Assembly: GCF_026460945.1 (NCBI RefSeq)
Contig: NZ_JAOVZV010000010.1
Location: 186,001-250,000, forward strand
Direction: 5' to 3'
Source of the DNA: Chryseobacterium luquanense
Lineage (GTDB): Bacteria; Bacteroidota; Bacteroidia; Flavobacteriales; Weeksellaceae
Length of the DNA stretch: 64,000 nucleotides
The notes under the pieces were generated by a model. It saw only the letters and a list, made by a program, of their open reading frames with translations, searched no databases and was not told the origin of the DNA. The position numbers were made by a program, and so were the translations under genes. Each line of letters opens with the position of its first letter. The first letter of the stretch is position 1. Of the stretch, positions 32,886 to 41,198 are shown in pieces.

Positions 32886-33638
32886 TTATTTTTTTAATTC
32901 ACTCAAAATTGCTTCGCCGACGCTTTTTGCAGATTGCGGATTTTGTCCTGTTATCACTCTTTGGTCTGTCACAACATGATTCTGCCAAAGTCCGGATTTC
33001 TCAAATTTCGCACCTCTTTCTTTCAATTTATCTTCTAAAAGAAAAGGAACTACATCAGTTAATTTCACCTCAAATTCTTCTTCATTCGTGAAAGCATTGA
33101 TCTTCTTTCCTTCAACCAGATATTTTCCGTTATTCAGTTTGATATTGACCAAACCAGCAGGTCCATGACAAACTCCTGCGACAATTCCTCCATTTTCATA
33201 GATGATAGAAGCAATTTTTGCCAATTCTGTATTGTCTGCAAAATCCCACATCGCACCATGACCGCCTGCGTAAAAAATTGTAGAATAATCTTCAGGTTTT
33301 ACCTCTGATGGTTTTAAGGAATGATCTATTTTTGTTTTGTATTCTTTGTTTTCCCAAAATTCTTTGTTGACAGGATCTTTCAAATCAAATCCGTCGACAG
33401 GCGGAGTTCCTCCTTTTGGACTTACAAAATCAATTTCATAACCGGCTTTGTGAAGGACTTCCCATGGATGTGAAACTTCGCCAAGATAGTATCCTGTATT
33501 TTCTCCTGTATCACCTTTTTTGTCGTGACTTGTTACCACGAAAAGAATTTTATTTTTCATATTCTTTGATTTTTTGGTTTGAGAATTAACAAATCCTATT
33601 GTAAAAACGGAAAGAATTAATAATGATAATTTTTTCAT
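32886..33638 (-). CDS. DJ-1/PfpI family protein with signal peptide
   Basis: A 250-aa class I amidotransferase-like protein of the DJ-1/PfpI (Hsp31/YhbO-like) superfamily. The nucleophile elbow is GVCHGPAG, with Cys about residue 157 and an adjacent His; an acid is in YAGGHGAMWDF. The first 20 residues are a signal peptide (MKKLSLLILSVFTIGFVNSQ). An internal Met at residue 27 would give a cytosolic form. It is the last gene of the three-gene operon with the quinol monooxygenase and MdaB-like genes. Confidence 0.88.
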   Translation of the reverse strand: MKKLSLLILSVFTIGFVNSQTKKSKNMKNKILFVVTSHDKKGDTGENTGYYLGEVSHPWEVLHKAGYEIDFVSPKGGTPPVDGFDLKDPVNKEFWENKEYKTKIDHSLKPSEVKPEDYSTIFYAGGHGAMWDFADNTELAKIASIIYENGGIVAGVCHGPAGLVNIKLNNGKYLVEGKKINAFTNEEEFEVKLTDVVPFLLEDKLKERGAKFEKSGLWQNHVVTDQRVITGQNPQSAKSVGEAILSELKK

Positions 33639-33640
33639 GT

Positions 33641-33928
33641 TTAAATAATTTCAGTTAAATAAATCTGCGGTTTTTGCTGCAACTTTTCATCAACCAAATT
33701 TCCAAAAGCTTTTATATACGGTTGCTCGTTATGTTGTTTCAAACCTTCTTCACTTTTCCATATTTCATAGAAAATGAAATGATTTTTATCTTCAATTCCC
33801 TGATGAAGTGCGTACAGCTCGTTGGCTTCTTCTTTTCTGGTTTCTGTTACCATATTCTGAAGGACTTCTAAAACTTCGGTTCTGTATTCTTCTTTTGCCT
33901 TAATGATTGCTGTGAGATAGATTTTCAT
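33641..33928 (-). CDS. Antibiotic biosynthesis monooxygenase-domain protein
   Basis: A 95-aa ABM-fold protein of the YgiN-type quinol monooxygenase group. It has the typical IKAKEEYRTEVLEVLQNMVTETRKEE start, the ALHQGIEDKNHFIFYEIWKSEEGLKQH strand-helix and the HNEQPYIKAF end. It is 2 nt from the DJ-1 gene and its ATG overlaps the MdaB-like stop by 1 nt, so the three are one operon. Confidence 0.85.
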   Translation of the reverse strand: MKIYLTAIIKAKEEYRTEVLEVLQNMVTETRKEEANELYALHQGIEDKNHFIFYEIWKSEEGLKQHNEQPYIKAFGNLVDEKLQQKPQIYLTEII

Positions 33929-34542
33929 TAGACTAATTGTGGTTTTAATTCTTTCTCGAAAACGGTTTTAACGTGTTCTCTGTATAATTTCATGTCACGC
34001 TCAATGTTTGCATTCTTTTCTACATCATGAAAGTGGAAACTATCCATTTTTTCTAAAGAAACGAAAGCATTCATTCTGTGAAAACCGAATAACGGTCCTT
34101 TATCAACACTTGTTTCACTGAAAAATTCTCCAGGAAGTGTGAATGCTGTTTCGGGCGCATTCCAGCTTGTGGTGAGCATGTATTTTCTTCCGCCCAGCAT
34201 TCCACCAGTTCCGTAGTTAATTTTTGGGTTATCAGAAGATCTTCCGTCACTCATGTAAATTCCTTTTGCATGGCCTGCTGTGAAAACTTCATCAATGTAT
34301 TTTTTGAAACCATTCGGTAATTGAAACCACCAGATTGGGGTGTGATAGATAATAAAATCTGCCCAAACAAATTTCTCTACTTCTTCATTTTTATCATACC
34401 CTTCGCTGATATTCGAAATTTTTACTTCAACATTTTCAAATTCTTTTAAGGCTTCTAACGTGTTTTCTGCAATCGTCTGATTATATTTTCCTCCTGAATG
34501 TCCGAAATTTTGTCCACCATTAATGACTAATACTTTTTTCAT
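33928..34542 (-). CDS. NAD(P)H-dependent oxidoreductase (MdaB-like)
   Basis: A 204-aa flavodoxin-fold quinone reductase of the MdaB/YcdF group. It has the FMN/FAD-binding LVINGGQNFGHSGGKYNQTI start, the WWFQLPNGFKKYIDEVF segment, and the LTTSWNAPETAF block. MdaB makes hydroquinone from quinone with NAD(P)H, and the next gene is a quinol monooxygenase, so the pair may form a quinone cycle as YgiN/MdaB do in E. coli. It is divergent from the LysR gene, which probably controls it. Confidence 0.9.
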   Translation of the reverse strand: MKKVLVINGGQNFGHSGGKYNQTIAENTLEALKEFENVEVKISNISEGYDKNEEVEKFVWADFIIYHTPIWWFQLPNGFKKYIDEVFTAGHAKGIYMSDGRSSDNPKINYGTGGMLGGRKYMLTTSWNAPETAFTLPGEFFSETSVDKGPLFGFHRMNAFVSLEKMDSFHFHDVEKNANIERDMKLYREHVKTVFEKELKPQLV

Positions 34543-34673
34543 TTTTAGTAAATGTTTAAATTTTATGATGCAAAGTTATGGCTGAGCTTTTTATAATAAA
34601 AATAATATAAATTATAGTTTTGTATTATAATTATGATACTAAAATTGTCTATTTTTAAAAACTTAGTCCTAAC

Positions 34674-34708
34674 TTGCGAAGCGAAATCGACAATTTATAA
34701 TTCATTTT
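34674..34708 (+). repeat. Dispersed ~35-nt repeat before LysR gene
   Basis: A sequence starting TTGCGAAGCG and running into AATTTATAATTCATTTT closely resembles 42223-42260 upstream of purE. Both lie immediately before plus-strand genes. The rest of the divergent spacer (34543-34721) is AT-rich with an ATTATAATTAT-like dyad that may hold the LysR site. Confidence 0.5.
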
Positions 34709-34721
34709 ATAATTAAAAATT

Positions 34722-35627
34722 ATGGTTAATTTAGAATGGTACCGAACTTTTAAAGCGATTTATAAAACCGGGACTTTAACCGGAGCTGCAGATTCTCTGT
34801 TTATTTCGCAACCTGGTGTGAGTTTGCATTTAGGTTCGTTAGAAGCTTATGTTGGTTATAAATTATTTGACAGAACGGGGCGTAAAATGATCCCGACGGA
34901 AAGAGGGAAAGTTTTATTTAATGCAGTTTCTGAGGCTTTATCTAAACTGGAAGATGTAGAAAAAAACTTTCAAAAATCTACTGAAAAAACCACCCCGACA
35001 ATCAGTGTGGGAATGTGTTTTGAAACATTTCAAACCACTTTAGAGCAATATGTTTCAACGTTAGATTTTAATTTAATTATCGATTTTGGCGAATATCCTG
35101 AAATGCTCGATCAACTAGATAAAGGAATTTTAGATTTAATCATTACTCCAAAAAAAGGAACTTCTCCCAACATTCTGCACGAAGCATTTTCTTCTGAACA
35201 AATTATTTTAGTAGGCGGAAAAAATGTTGATACAGACGGTTTTAAAGAAGTTTTAAAAACCAAAGATTTTAAGGAAATCGAAAGTTGGCTGAAACAGGAA
35301 AAATGGTACGGAACAACCGGAGATATGGAACATCTTTTTCAATTTTGGCTGTTGAATTTTGGGCATAAGCCGAATTTCAGACCCAATTATATTGTTCCTA
35401 ACCTCAATTCAATCATCCGTTGTCTTAAAGGCGGAACCGGATTAGCTGTGGTTCCTGATTTTTTATGCAAAAATGAAATTGAAAACGGTGATGTAAAACT
35501 GATTTGGGAAGGCGAAAAGAAACTAGAAAATACCTTGTACTTTGGGTGTAGAAAACAGACAATGTATCAGAATGAAATTGATCATATTAAAGGTTTGTTC
35601 AGAGAAATGATGGGTGGAATACAATAA
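34722..35627 (+). CDS. LysR family transcriptional regulator
   Basis: A 301-aa LysR regulator. The N-terminal winged helix has FKAIYKTGTLTGAADSLFISQPGVSLHLGSLE (residues 9-40) with the family's Gln-Pro-Gly-Val turn, then the EAYVGYKLFDRTGRKMIPTERG wing. The C-terminal domain is the substrate-binding fold. It is divergent from the MdaB/monooxygenase/DJ-1 operon, typical for a LysR gene and its target. An inducer, possibly a quinone or an oxidant, is inference. Confidence 0.92.
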   Translation: MVNLEWYRTFKAIYKTGTLTGAADSLFISQPGVSLHLGSLEAYVGYKLFDRTGRKMIPTERGKVLFNAVSEALSKLEDVEKNFQKSTEKTTPTISVGMCFETFQTTLEQYVSTLDFNLIIDFGEYPEMLDQLDKGILDLIITPKKGTSPNILHEAFSSEQIILVGGKNVDTDGFKEVLKTKDFKEIESWLKQEKWYGTTGDMEHLFQFWLLNFGHKPNFRPNYIVPNLNSIIRCLKGGTGLAVVPDFLCKNEIENGDVKLIWEGEKKLENTLYFGCRKQTMYQNEIDHIKGLFREMMGGIQ

Positions 35628-35702
35628 AGTTAAATTACAAAAAAAGGTCGATCTAAGTAAATAAATTTACATCGTAGTAAAAAGCAATTTTTAAGTTTTT
35701 TA

Positions 35703-36788
35703 TTAGCTTTCAGTCACAACAGCGTCACGTTCCCCATCTTCTTTTTTTCCTTCTTGAATCATTTCCTCGGCTTCCTGTTTTTCTTCAGAATCGGCTGTTT
35801 CAATACGTTCTTCCTGTTCGTCATTTTTGTGATCGATAAAAAACTCACAATAAACCGGAAGATGGTCTGAACCAAAGTTTTCAAGCGTTTTTAATTCCTC
35901 AATAAAAACATCTTCACTGTGAAACATCAAATCGATCGGAAACCTGAATAATCTATATTTTGCATGAAATGTTGACACAAAAGCACGACCGATTCTAGGA
36001 TCAATCAATTCACTTGTTTTTCTGAATAAAATAGAAGATTTCGACCATGCGACGTTATTGAAATCTCCAACAACAATCACCGGTTTTTCAATTTCAATTA
36101 CTCTTTTTCCCGTACTTAATAAGTCTCCGTCCCGCTCTTTTGAAGTCTCTTCTTCAGTCGGACTTGGAGGTGGTGGATGAACTCCGAAAAATACAAACTC
36201 AAAACCGTCATCGGTCTTCATGTGCGCTTCAATCGATGGAATGTCATCGGCTACGAAATAATGAGTTTTTGAATCTTCGATTTTTATTTTTGAATAAAAA
36301 TGCATTCCATAAGTGTTTTCGAGAGTCACTTTATGATGATACGGATAATCCTTTTCTAAAACCTGCAATGCTTTTTCCCAATGACTGTCGCTTTCCATCG
36401 TTAAAAACATTTCTGGCTTATTTCGGTTAATTAAATCAATAAACCGGTCAAACTCTTTATTAAACTGATAAACATTTGCCGAAATAAAATGAATTTTTTT
36501 CGAAGAATGAGAATTTCTTTTATGTTTTTTTACCGGATAAAGTGGCGTGTATTTAATCAAAATAATTCCGTGATAAACAAATAGTGCCAGTAAAAAACCT
36601 TGAAAATACCAAAAGTAATCAACAGAATCTTTTATAAAAAATCCGAAAATAAATGTGAATAAACTGATGTAAGTTACCTGAATTTTACCAAAATCCGGAA
36701 CTCTGAAAATCCAGTGTTGACTTGGGATTTTAGGTAAAGCGGTGAAAATGAATAATAAAGAAATTAAAATATAGTAAATGATCGGCAT
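35703..36788 (-). CDS. Membrane-anchored endonuclease/exonuclease/phosphatase-family protein
   Basis: A 361-aa protein. There are three hydrophobic segments in residues ~1-80, then an EEP (DNase I-like) domain: FISANVYQFNKEF, FLTMESDSHW, VVGDFNNVAWSKSS (metal/catalytic Asp-Asn), and the closing NFGSDHLPVYCEF with the catalytic His. It ends in a Glu-rich tail. The topology suggests an extracytoplasmic EEP domain. The substrate could be nucleic acid, phospholipid or a phosphoinositide-like compound. Confidence 0.85.
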   Translation of the reverse strand: MPIIYYILISLLFIFTALPKIPSQHWIFRVPDFGKIQVTYISLFTFIFGFFIKDSVDYFWYFQGFLLALFVYHGIILIKYTPLYPVKKHKRNSHSSKKIHFISANVYQFNKEFDRFIDLINRNKPEMFLTMESDSHWEKALQVLEKDYPYHHKVTLENTYGMHFYSKIKIEDSKTHYFVADDIPSIEAHMKTDDGFEFVFFGVHPPPPSPTEEETSKERDGDLLSTGKRVIEIEKPVIVVGDFNNVAWSKSSILFRKTSELIDPRIGRAFVSTFHAKYRLFRFPIDLMFHSEDVFIEELKTLENFGSDHLPVYCEFFIDHKNDEQEERIETADSEEKQEAEEMIQEGKKEDGERDAVVTES

Positions 36789-36917
36789 ATACGTTCAATA
36801 AAGAGATAAAATTAAGATATTTTGTCTTTATTTAGATGAAAATATTTTTTAAATTAAATTATTAATATAAAATTCAAGCTTGAAATTCATTAATTTTAAA
36901 CTTCAATACCTCAACAA

Positions 36918-37364
36918 ATGAAAAAAGTGTTTTTAGTTCTCATTTTATTTCTGAATTGTCTATGCTTTGGTCAGAATTTAGAAGAAAATCAGGTAAAAGA
37001 AACTATTAATAATCTTTTTACAGGAATGAAAAATGCGGATGCTAAAATGTTGAACTCTGCATTTTCAGAAAATGCAATTCTACAAACTATTTCAAAAGAT
37101 GGAACCGTTAAAACCGATGATCTGAAAAATTTTCTCACATCTGTATCAAACTCTTCTAAAAATGATTTAGACGAAAGAATAAATTTTGTTTCCATTCAGA
37201 TTGACGGAAATCTTGCCAGTGTTTTTACTCCGTATGAATTTTATTTTAAAGGTAAATTTTCACATTGTGGAGCGAATAGTTTTCAATTGGTTAAACAAAA
37301 CAATCTTTGGAAAATTCAGTACTTGATTGATACAAGAAGAAAAGAAAATTGCATAAAAGAATAA
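36918..37364 (+). CDS. Exported NTF2-like (SnoaL-fold) protein
   Basis: A 148-aa protein with a signal peptide (MKKVFLVLILFLNCLCFGQ) and an NTF2-like cone fold: an amphipathic start VKETINNLFTGMKNADAKMLNSAF, the strand IQIDGNLASVFTPYEFYF, then NSFQLVKQNNLWKIQYL. Proteins of this fold bind small ligands or catalyse isomerisations. Its 3' end stops 8 nt before the VOC-family gene. Confidence 0.8.
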   Translation: MKKVFLVLILFLNCLCFGQNLEENQVKETINNLFTGMKNADAKMLNSAFSENAILQTISKDGTVKTDDLKNFLTSVSNSSKNDLDERINFVSIQIDGNLASVFTPYEFYFKGKFSHCGANSFQLVKQNNLWKIQYLIDTRRKENCIKE

Positions 37365-37372
37365 TCCTTACA

Positions 37373-37750
37373 ATGAAAATCCATCATATAGCCATTATCT
37401 GTTCAGATTACAAAGTTTCGAAAAAGTTTTACACCGAAATTTTAGAACTAAATATTATCCGTGAAGTCTATCGTGAAGAACGACGGTCTTACAAATTAGA
37501 TTTAGCAATCGGAGAACATTATGTAATTGAATTATTTTCATTTCCAAATCCACCAAAACGACCTTCAAGACCTGAATCTTGTGGTTTAAGACATTTGGCT
37601 TTCTCTGTAGAAAACGTTAATGAAAAAAGAATTGAATTAATTGAAAAAGGTTTAAACTGTGAAGAAATCCGTATCGATGAGTTTACCGGAAAAGAGTTTT
37701 TCTTTACACAAGATCCTGATCAATTGCCGTTGGAGTTTTATGAAGCTTAA
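37373..37750 (+). CDS. VOC family protein (glyoxalase-like)
   Basis: A 125-aa vicinal-oxygen-chelate protein. It has a MKIHHIAIICSDYKVSKKFYTEIL start with the first metal His, the GEHYVIELFSFPNPPKRP segment with a Glu, the GLRHLAFSVENV His, and a DPDQLPLEFYEA C-terminal Glu. The four ligands fit a divalent metal. It resembles the YaeR/SMU1112c type. A longer frame starts at 37349, but it overlaps the upstream stop and the 37373 ATG gives the family-standard start. Confidence 0.88.
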   Translation: MKIHHIAIICSDYKVSKKFYTEILELNIIREVYREERRSYKLDLAIGEHYVIELFSFPNPPKRPSRPESCGLRHLAFSVENVNEKRIELIEKGLNCEEIRIDEFTGKEFFFTQDPDQLPLEFYEA

Positions 37751-37762
37751 ATCATTTATCAA

Positions 37763-37789
37763 TCATTGATTATCAATTATAATCAATGA
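37763..37789. terminator. Hairpin at convergent gene ends
   Basis: A 10-bp perfect stem (37763-37772 and 37780-37789) with a 7-nt loop. It overlaps the last codons of the DUF1634 gene (stop at 37783) and lies 13 nt past the VOC gene, a plausible shared terminator, though AT-rich. Confidence 0.45.
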
Positions 37790-38166
37790 GCATAACCCGT
37801 AAAGAAACTCACCGCCATAATTGCTAAAACGATCGAAGAAATAATCACATAAACGTAATCTTTCTCTTTCAGATAACCGATCAAAGCAAAGATAATTCTC
37901 ATCAAAGGTGTGAAAATCAACATCAGAATTCCGAGTTGGATGATTGCCATTCCTTCTCCTTTGCAAAGCGTTTCCCAAAAATGACTCCAAACTTTTTCAG
38001 AAGAGGTTCCCATGTCAAGAAGTCTGTATTTTTTTGGCATTTCAAAACCTTCCAAGAAAAGTTTTACAAAACCAATCAATGAAGTGATAACCGATAAAAT
38101 AACGCCTAAGCGAAGAAGATTTCCTACCGAACGGTTCAGATCAACATCTGTGAAATTTTTTCTCAT
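37783..38166 (-). CDS. DUF1634 membrane protein
   Basis: A 127-aa, three-helix membrane protein of DUF1634, with VGNLLRLGVILSVITSLIGFVKLF, then GEGMAIIQLGILMLIFTPLMRIIFALIGYLKEKDYVY, the block typical of the family. It overlaps the upstream TauE/SafE gene by 4 nt, and the two are often partners, so it may assist an anion exporter. The function of the family is not established. Confidence 0.88.
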   Translation of the reverse strand: MRKNFTDVDLNRSVGNLLRLGVILSVITSLIGFVKLFLEGFEMPKKYRLLDMGTSSEKVWSHFWETLCKGEGMAIIQLGILMLIFTPLMRIIFALIGYLKEKDYVYVIISSIVLAIMAVSFFTGYAH

Positions 38167-38993
38167 TTGAAGTTGCTGCTAATACCGTTATACATCATAT
38201 AAATTGAAAGAATCGTAATCACGATTGCGAAAAATGTCTTGAGTTTCTTGGTTTTTGAAACCATTAAAGTTTTAGAACCGATAAAACTTCCCACAACAAC
38301 ACCTACTAAAACAGGTGCTACAATTACAGGAATAATTTCACCTCTTTGAAAATAAATCAAGGAACTTGCAACCGCAGTTACCCCAATCATAAAATTACTG
38401 GTCGTTGTAGAAACTTTAAAAGGCAGTCGCATCATGTTGTCCATTGCCAAAACTTTCAATGCACCTGAACCGATTCCCAAAAGTCCGGACATTGCGCCCG
38501 CAAACATCATCATAAAAAATCCTGGAACTGTATTTCTTGCAGCATAGCTTTTCACGACGCCTTTGTCTGGGAAAGTTCCGTAAAGTTTTAATTTATCTTC
38601 TAAACTTCCTTTAATTAAAACTTCCTGATGATCAGGTTTTCCTTTTAAATTTAAAATGACAGTCAGCAAAAGAATACTTGCGAAGATAATTCCAATCGTG
38701 TTCGGATTGAGCATTCCTGAAACCAATGCTCCGGCAATTGCGCCAGAAGTCGTTGCAATTTCTAAGAACATTCCTATTCTCATGTTGGTAAATCCTTCTT
38801 TCACGAAAGCTACGGCTGCTCCGGAAGAAGTTCCGATTACCGAAATTAGCGACGCACCAATTGCATAATGCATAGGAACGCCGAAACCAAGCGTCAATAA
38901 AGGGATAATGATAACTCCTCCTCCCAAACCGGTAAGTGAACCTAGAAGTCCGGCCGAGATAGCGCCAAGAAAAAGAATAATAATCTCCGACAT
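38163..38993 (-). CDS. TauE/SafE family anion exporter
   Basis: A 276-aa membrane protein with about eight helices. Both halves show the TauE/SafE signature: GSLTGLGGGVIIIPLLTLGFGVP (about residues 19-41) and GAMSGLLGIGSGALKVLAMDN (about 160-180), plus the loop NFMIGVTAVASS. The family moves sulfite, sulfonates or related organic anions. It is in an operon with DUF1634 (ATGA overlap). Confidence 0.92.
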   Translation of the reverse strand: MSEIIILFLGAISAGLLGSLTGLGGGVIIIPLLTLGFGVPMHYAIGASLISVIGTSSGAAVAFVKEGFTNMRIGMFLEIATTSGAIAGALVSGMLNPNTIGIIFASILLLTVILNLKGKPDHQEVLIKGSLEDKLKLYGTFPDKGVVKSYAARNTVPGFFMMMFAGAMSGLLGIGSGALKVLAMDNMMRLPFKVSTTTSNFMIGVTAVASSLIYFQRGEIIPVIVAPVLVGVVVGSFIGSKTLMVSKTKKLKTFFAIVITILSIYMMYNGISSNFK

Positions 38994-39055
38994 GCTACAA
39001 ATATAAAACTATTGCGGTTTTCGGGCAAACATTAACTCAAGATTATTTTTTGCCG

Positions 39056-39063
39056 TATTTTTG
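39056..39063 (+). promoter_or_regulatory. -7 promoter element of the DUF1543 gene
   Basis: TATTTTTG lies 4 nt before the ATG at 39068 and inside a longer frame beginning with TTG at 39050. It supports the ATG and implies a leaderless message. Confidence 0.55.
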
Positions 39064-39067
39064 CACC

Positions 39068-39631
39068 ATGGAAACTTCTTTAAAACTGTTTTACATTATT
39101 CTCGGAGCGACTCCGAAAGGCAGAAATATTGAACAGCACGATGTGTTTTTCGGAATTGCAGAAAACCTAAAAGATCTTGTTCCTGCATTAAAAGATTTCT
39201 GGCCGGAAGCAAAAGGTAAAATTCATATTGATGCGTATCAGGAAGTGAAATTTGCAGACGGATATGAAATTTCTGTTGAATCAAAGCAACCTTCCGATAG
39301 CGAAGAAAAGTTATTTTTTGTAAATCTTGGAGGTTACAAAGCTGAACATTTTAAAGAATTTCATGAACAGCATTTAATGGTTGGAAAAACTTTGGGTGAA
39401 GTTGTAAAAAAATCAAAAGCTACAGAGTTTTATCAGACGATGGGTTTTAAAGGAGCGGGAAGTCATATTGATGAAAAATATGGTGTTGATATTGATGATA
39501 TTTTCAGTGTTACTGAGATTTTACCGGAATCAATGAAGGGAAAATATTCGCTAAAAATAAAAAAATCAGAACAGGAAAACCAGGAAAATTATACTTTCCT
39601 TGGCTATCTTATGCTTGATAAGATTAAATAA
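39068..39631 (+). CDS. DUF1543 domain protein
   Basis: A 187-aa protein of the DUF1543 family. It has the LFYIILGATPKGRNIEQHDVFFGIAENLKDL start that defines the family, a FFVNLGGYKAEHFKEFHEQHLMVG second copy-like segment, and a KGAGSHIDEKYGVDIDDIF block. The function is unknown. The start is set by the TAnnTTTG element 4 nt upstream. It is followed by purK after 26 nt on the same strand. Confidence 0.85.
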   Translation: METSLKLFYIILGATPKGRNIEQHDVFFGIAENLKDLVPALKDFWPEAKGKIHIDAYQEVKFADGYEISVESKQPSDSEEKLFFVNLGGYKAEHFKEFHEQHLMVGKTLGEVVKKSKATEFYQTMGFKGAGSHIDEKYGVDIDDIFSVTEILPESMKGKYSLKIKKSEQENQENYTFLGYLMLDKIK

Positions 39632-39657
39632 ATTTTAAAAATAAATCTACTAATAGA

Positions 39658-40767
39658 ATGAAAATAGGAATTTTAGGAGGCGGTCAGTTGGGACGAATGC
39701 TGATTCAGGAAGCCTTGAAATACGATGATGAATTTTACACTTTAGATCCGGCTTCAGATGCGCCTTGTCATAATATTTCATATTTTACACAAGGAAGTTT
39801 TAATGATTTTGAAACCGTCTTAAATTTTGGTCAGGGAAAAGATGTTGTGACGATTGAAATTGAGCATGTTAATGCAGATGCTTTGGCTGAACTTGAAAAT
39901 CAAGGCGTGAAAGTAGTTCCGAATTCTCAGATTATTAAAATTATTCAACAAAAAATTCTTCAGAAGAAATTTTATGAAGAAAATAATATTCCAAGTCCTG
40001 AATTTGAAATTATGGATGGAAGTTCAGACGAAATAAAAATGCCGCTCCCTTTCGTTCAGAAAATGAATACAGGCGGTTATGACGGAAAAGGAGTTCAGGT
40101 GATTCGTACCAACGAAGACATGAAAAACCTTTGGATTCAAGATTCAGTTTTGGAAAAATTGGTTGATATCGATAAAGAACTTTCTGTAATTGTTGCTAAA
40201 AATGAAAACGGAGAAACACAGACTTTCCCTGTAACGGAAATGGTTGCAGACCCGAAATTAAATTTACTTGATTTCAATATTTGTCCGGTTCATTTGAGTG
40301 AAGATATTGAAAATCAGATTTATTCTATTACAGATAAATTTCTTGCGGCAGTAAACTCCCCGGGATTGTTTGCAATTGAGCTGTTCTTAGATAAAGAAGG
40401 AAAAGTTTGGGTAAACGAAACAGCTCCAAGATTACATAATTCCGGTCATCAAAGCCAGGAAGGAAACGCCAATTCACAGTTTGAACAAATGTATCGTGTG
40501 GTGAAAAATCTTCCTTTGGCAGATACTGATGCTATTATTTACAGCGGAATGCTGAATTTGGTAGGTGCAGAAGGTTTTTCAGGAAAAGTAATTTATGAAG
40601 GAATGGAAGAGGTTTTGAAATTACCAGAAACGTATATTCATCTTTATGGAAAAACAGAAACGAAACCCGGAAGAAAAATGGGACATATCAATGTTTTAGC
40701 AGATTCTAGAGAAGAGCTGATGGAGAAGTTGATTCAGGTAAAAGCGATGGTGAGAGTGATTGCTTAA
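39658..40767 (+). CDS. purK: 5-(Carboxyamino)imidazole ribonucleotide synthase
   Basis: A 369-aa ATP-grasp enzyme that carboxylates AIR with ATP and bicarbonate to N5-CAIR in purine synthesis. It has the GILGGGQLGRMLIQEA nucleotide-binding start, DVVTIEIEHVNADAL, FVQKMNTGGYDGKGVQ, ELSVIVAKNENGE, and the NETAPRLHNSGHQSQEG metal/ATP block. A terminator follows at 40788-40809. Its partner purE is about 1.5 kb away, with two minus-strand genes between. Confidence 0.97.
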   Translation: MKIGILGGGQLGRMLIQEALKYDDEFYTLDPASDAPCHNISYFTQGSFNDFETVLNFGQGKDVVTIEIEHVNADALAELENQGVKVVPNSQIIKIIQQKILQKKFYEENNIPSPEFEIMDGSSDEIKMPLPFVQKMNTGGYDGKGVQVIRTNEDMKNLWIQDSVLEKLVDIDKELSVIVAKNENGETQTFPVTEMVADPKLNLLDFNICPVHLSEDIENQIYSITDKFLAAVNSPGLFAIELFLDKEGKVWVNETAPRLHNSGHQSQEGNANSQFEQMYRVVKNLPLADTDAIIYSGMLNLVGAEGFSGKVIYEGMEEVLKLPETYIHLYGKTETKPGRKMGHINVLADSREELMEKLIQVKAMVRVIA

Positions 40768-40787
40768 TGCTTTTAAAATATATGAGG

Positions 40788-40809
40788 AAGACTGCTTTTG
40801 GGCAGTCTT
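40788..40809 (+). terminator. Rho-independent terminator of purK
   Basis: An 8-bp GC-containing stem (40788-40795 and 40802-40809) with a 6-nt loop, followed by a T-run. Confidence 0.8.
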
Positions 40810-40812
40810 TTT

Positions 40813-41172
40813 TTATTTAGAAACAATTTTCGGCAAATCAATCGTCCATTTTTTCTCCGTTGAATTCCATAATAAATAAGGACCACCTAAGCCGTCATTA
40901 TAAACCAATTCATAATTTCCGCTTTCATCTTTTGTGTAAACTGGTTTTTCGGGATGATCTTTTTGTAATCCCAATTTTTCCAATGTCTGCCAATCATTTA
41001 CTTCAGGAAGTTTGTAACTGTTTTTTCTGTAGTTTTCGATGTTTTCAACGATTTTATTGCCGGATTTGATGTCGGCTTTTCTTGTGATTTCTATAGGAAG
41101 ATTCCAATAAATCGTAAACGATATAATTATTAAAACGATAGCTGATATGGAGATGATGAGTGTTTTTTTCAT
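40813..41172 (-). CDS. Membrane-anchored protein of unknown function
   Basis: A 119-aa protein with one N-terminal membrane segment (KTLIISISAIVLIIISFTIYW) and a mixed extracytoplasmic part with PVYTKDESGNYELVYNDGLGGPYLLWNSTE. I recognise no family. It follows the EamA transporter on the same strand with a 26-nt gap. Confidence 0.6.
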   Translation of the reverse strand: MKKTLIISISAIVLIIISFTIYWNLPIEITRKADIKSGNKIVENIENYRKNSYKLPEVNDWQTLEKLGLQKDHPEKPVYTKDESGNYELVYNDGLGGPYLLWNSTEKKWTIDLPKIVSK

Positions 41173-41198
41173 GATAGTTGTAATTTAGTATATAATTA

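Noticed and set aside
32886-33638. DJ-1 gene as glutamine amidotransferase of a biosynthetic pathway
   Set aside because: It has a signal peptide and no partner synthase; the Hsp31/YhbO-type reading is better.
39050-39067. N-terminal extension MPYFCT of the DUF1543 gene
   Set aside because: It starts with TTG and contains the TATTTTTG promoter element, so it would not be transcribed from that promoter.
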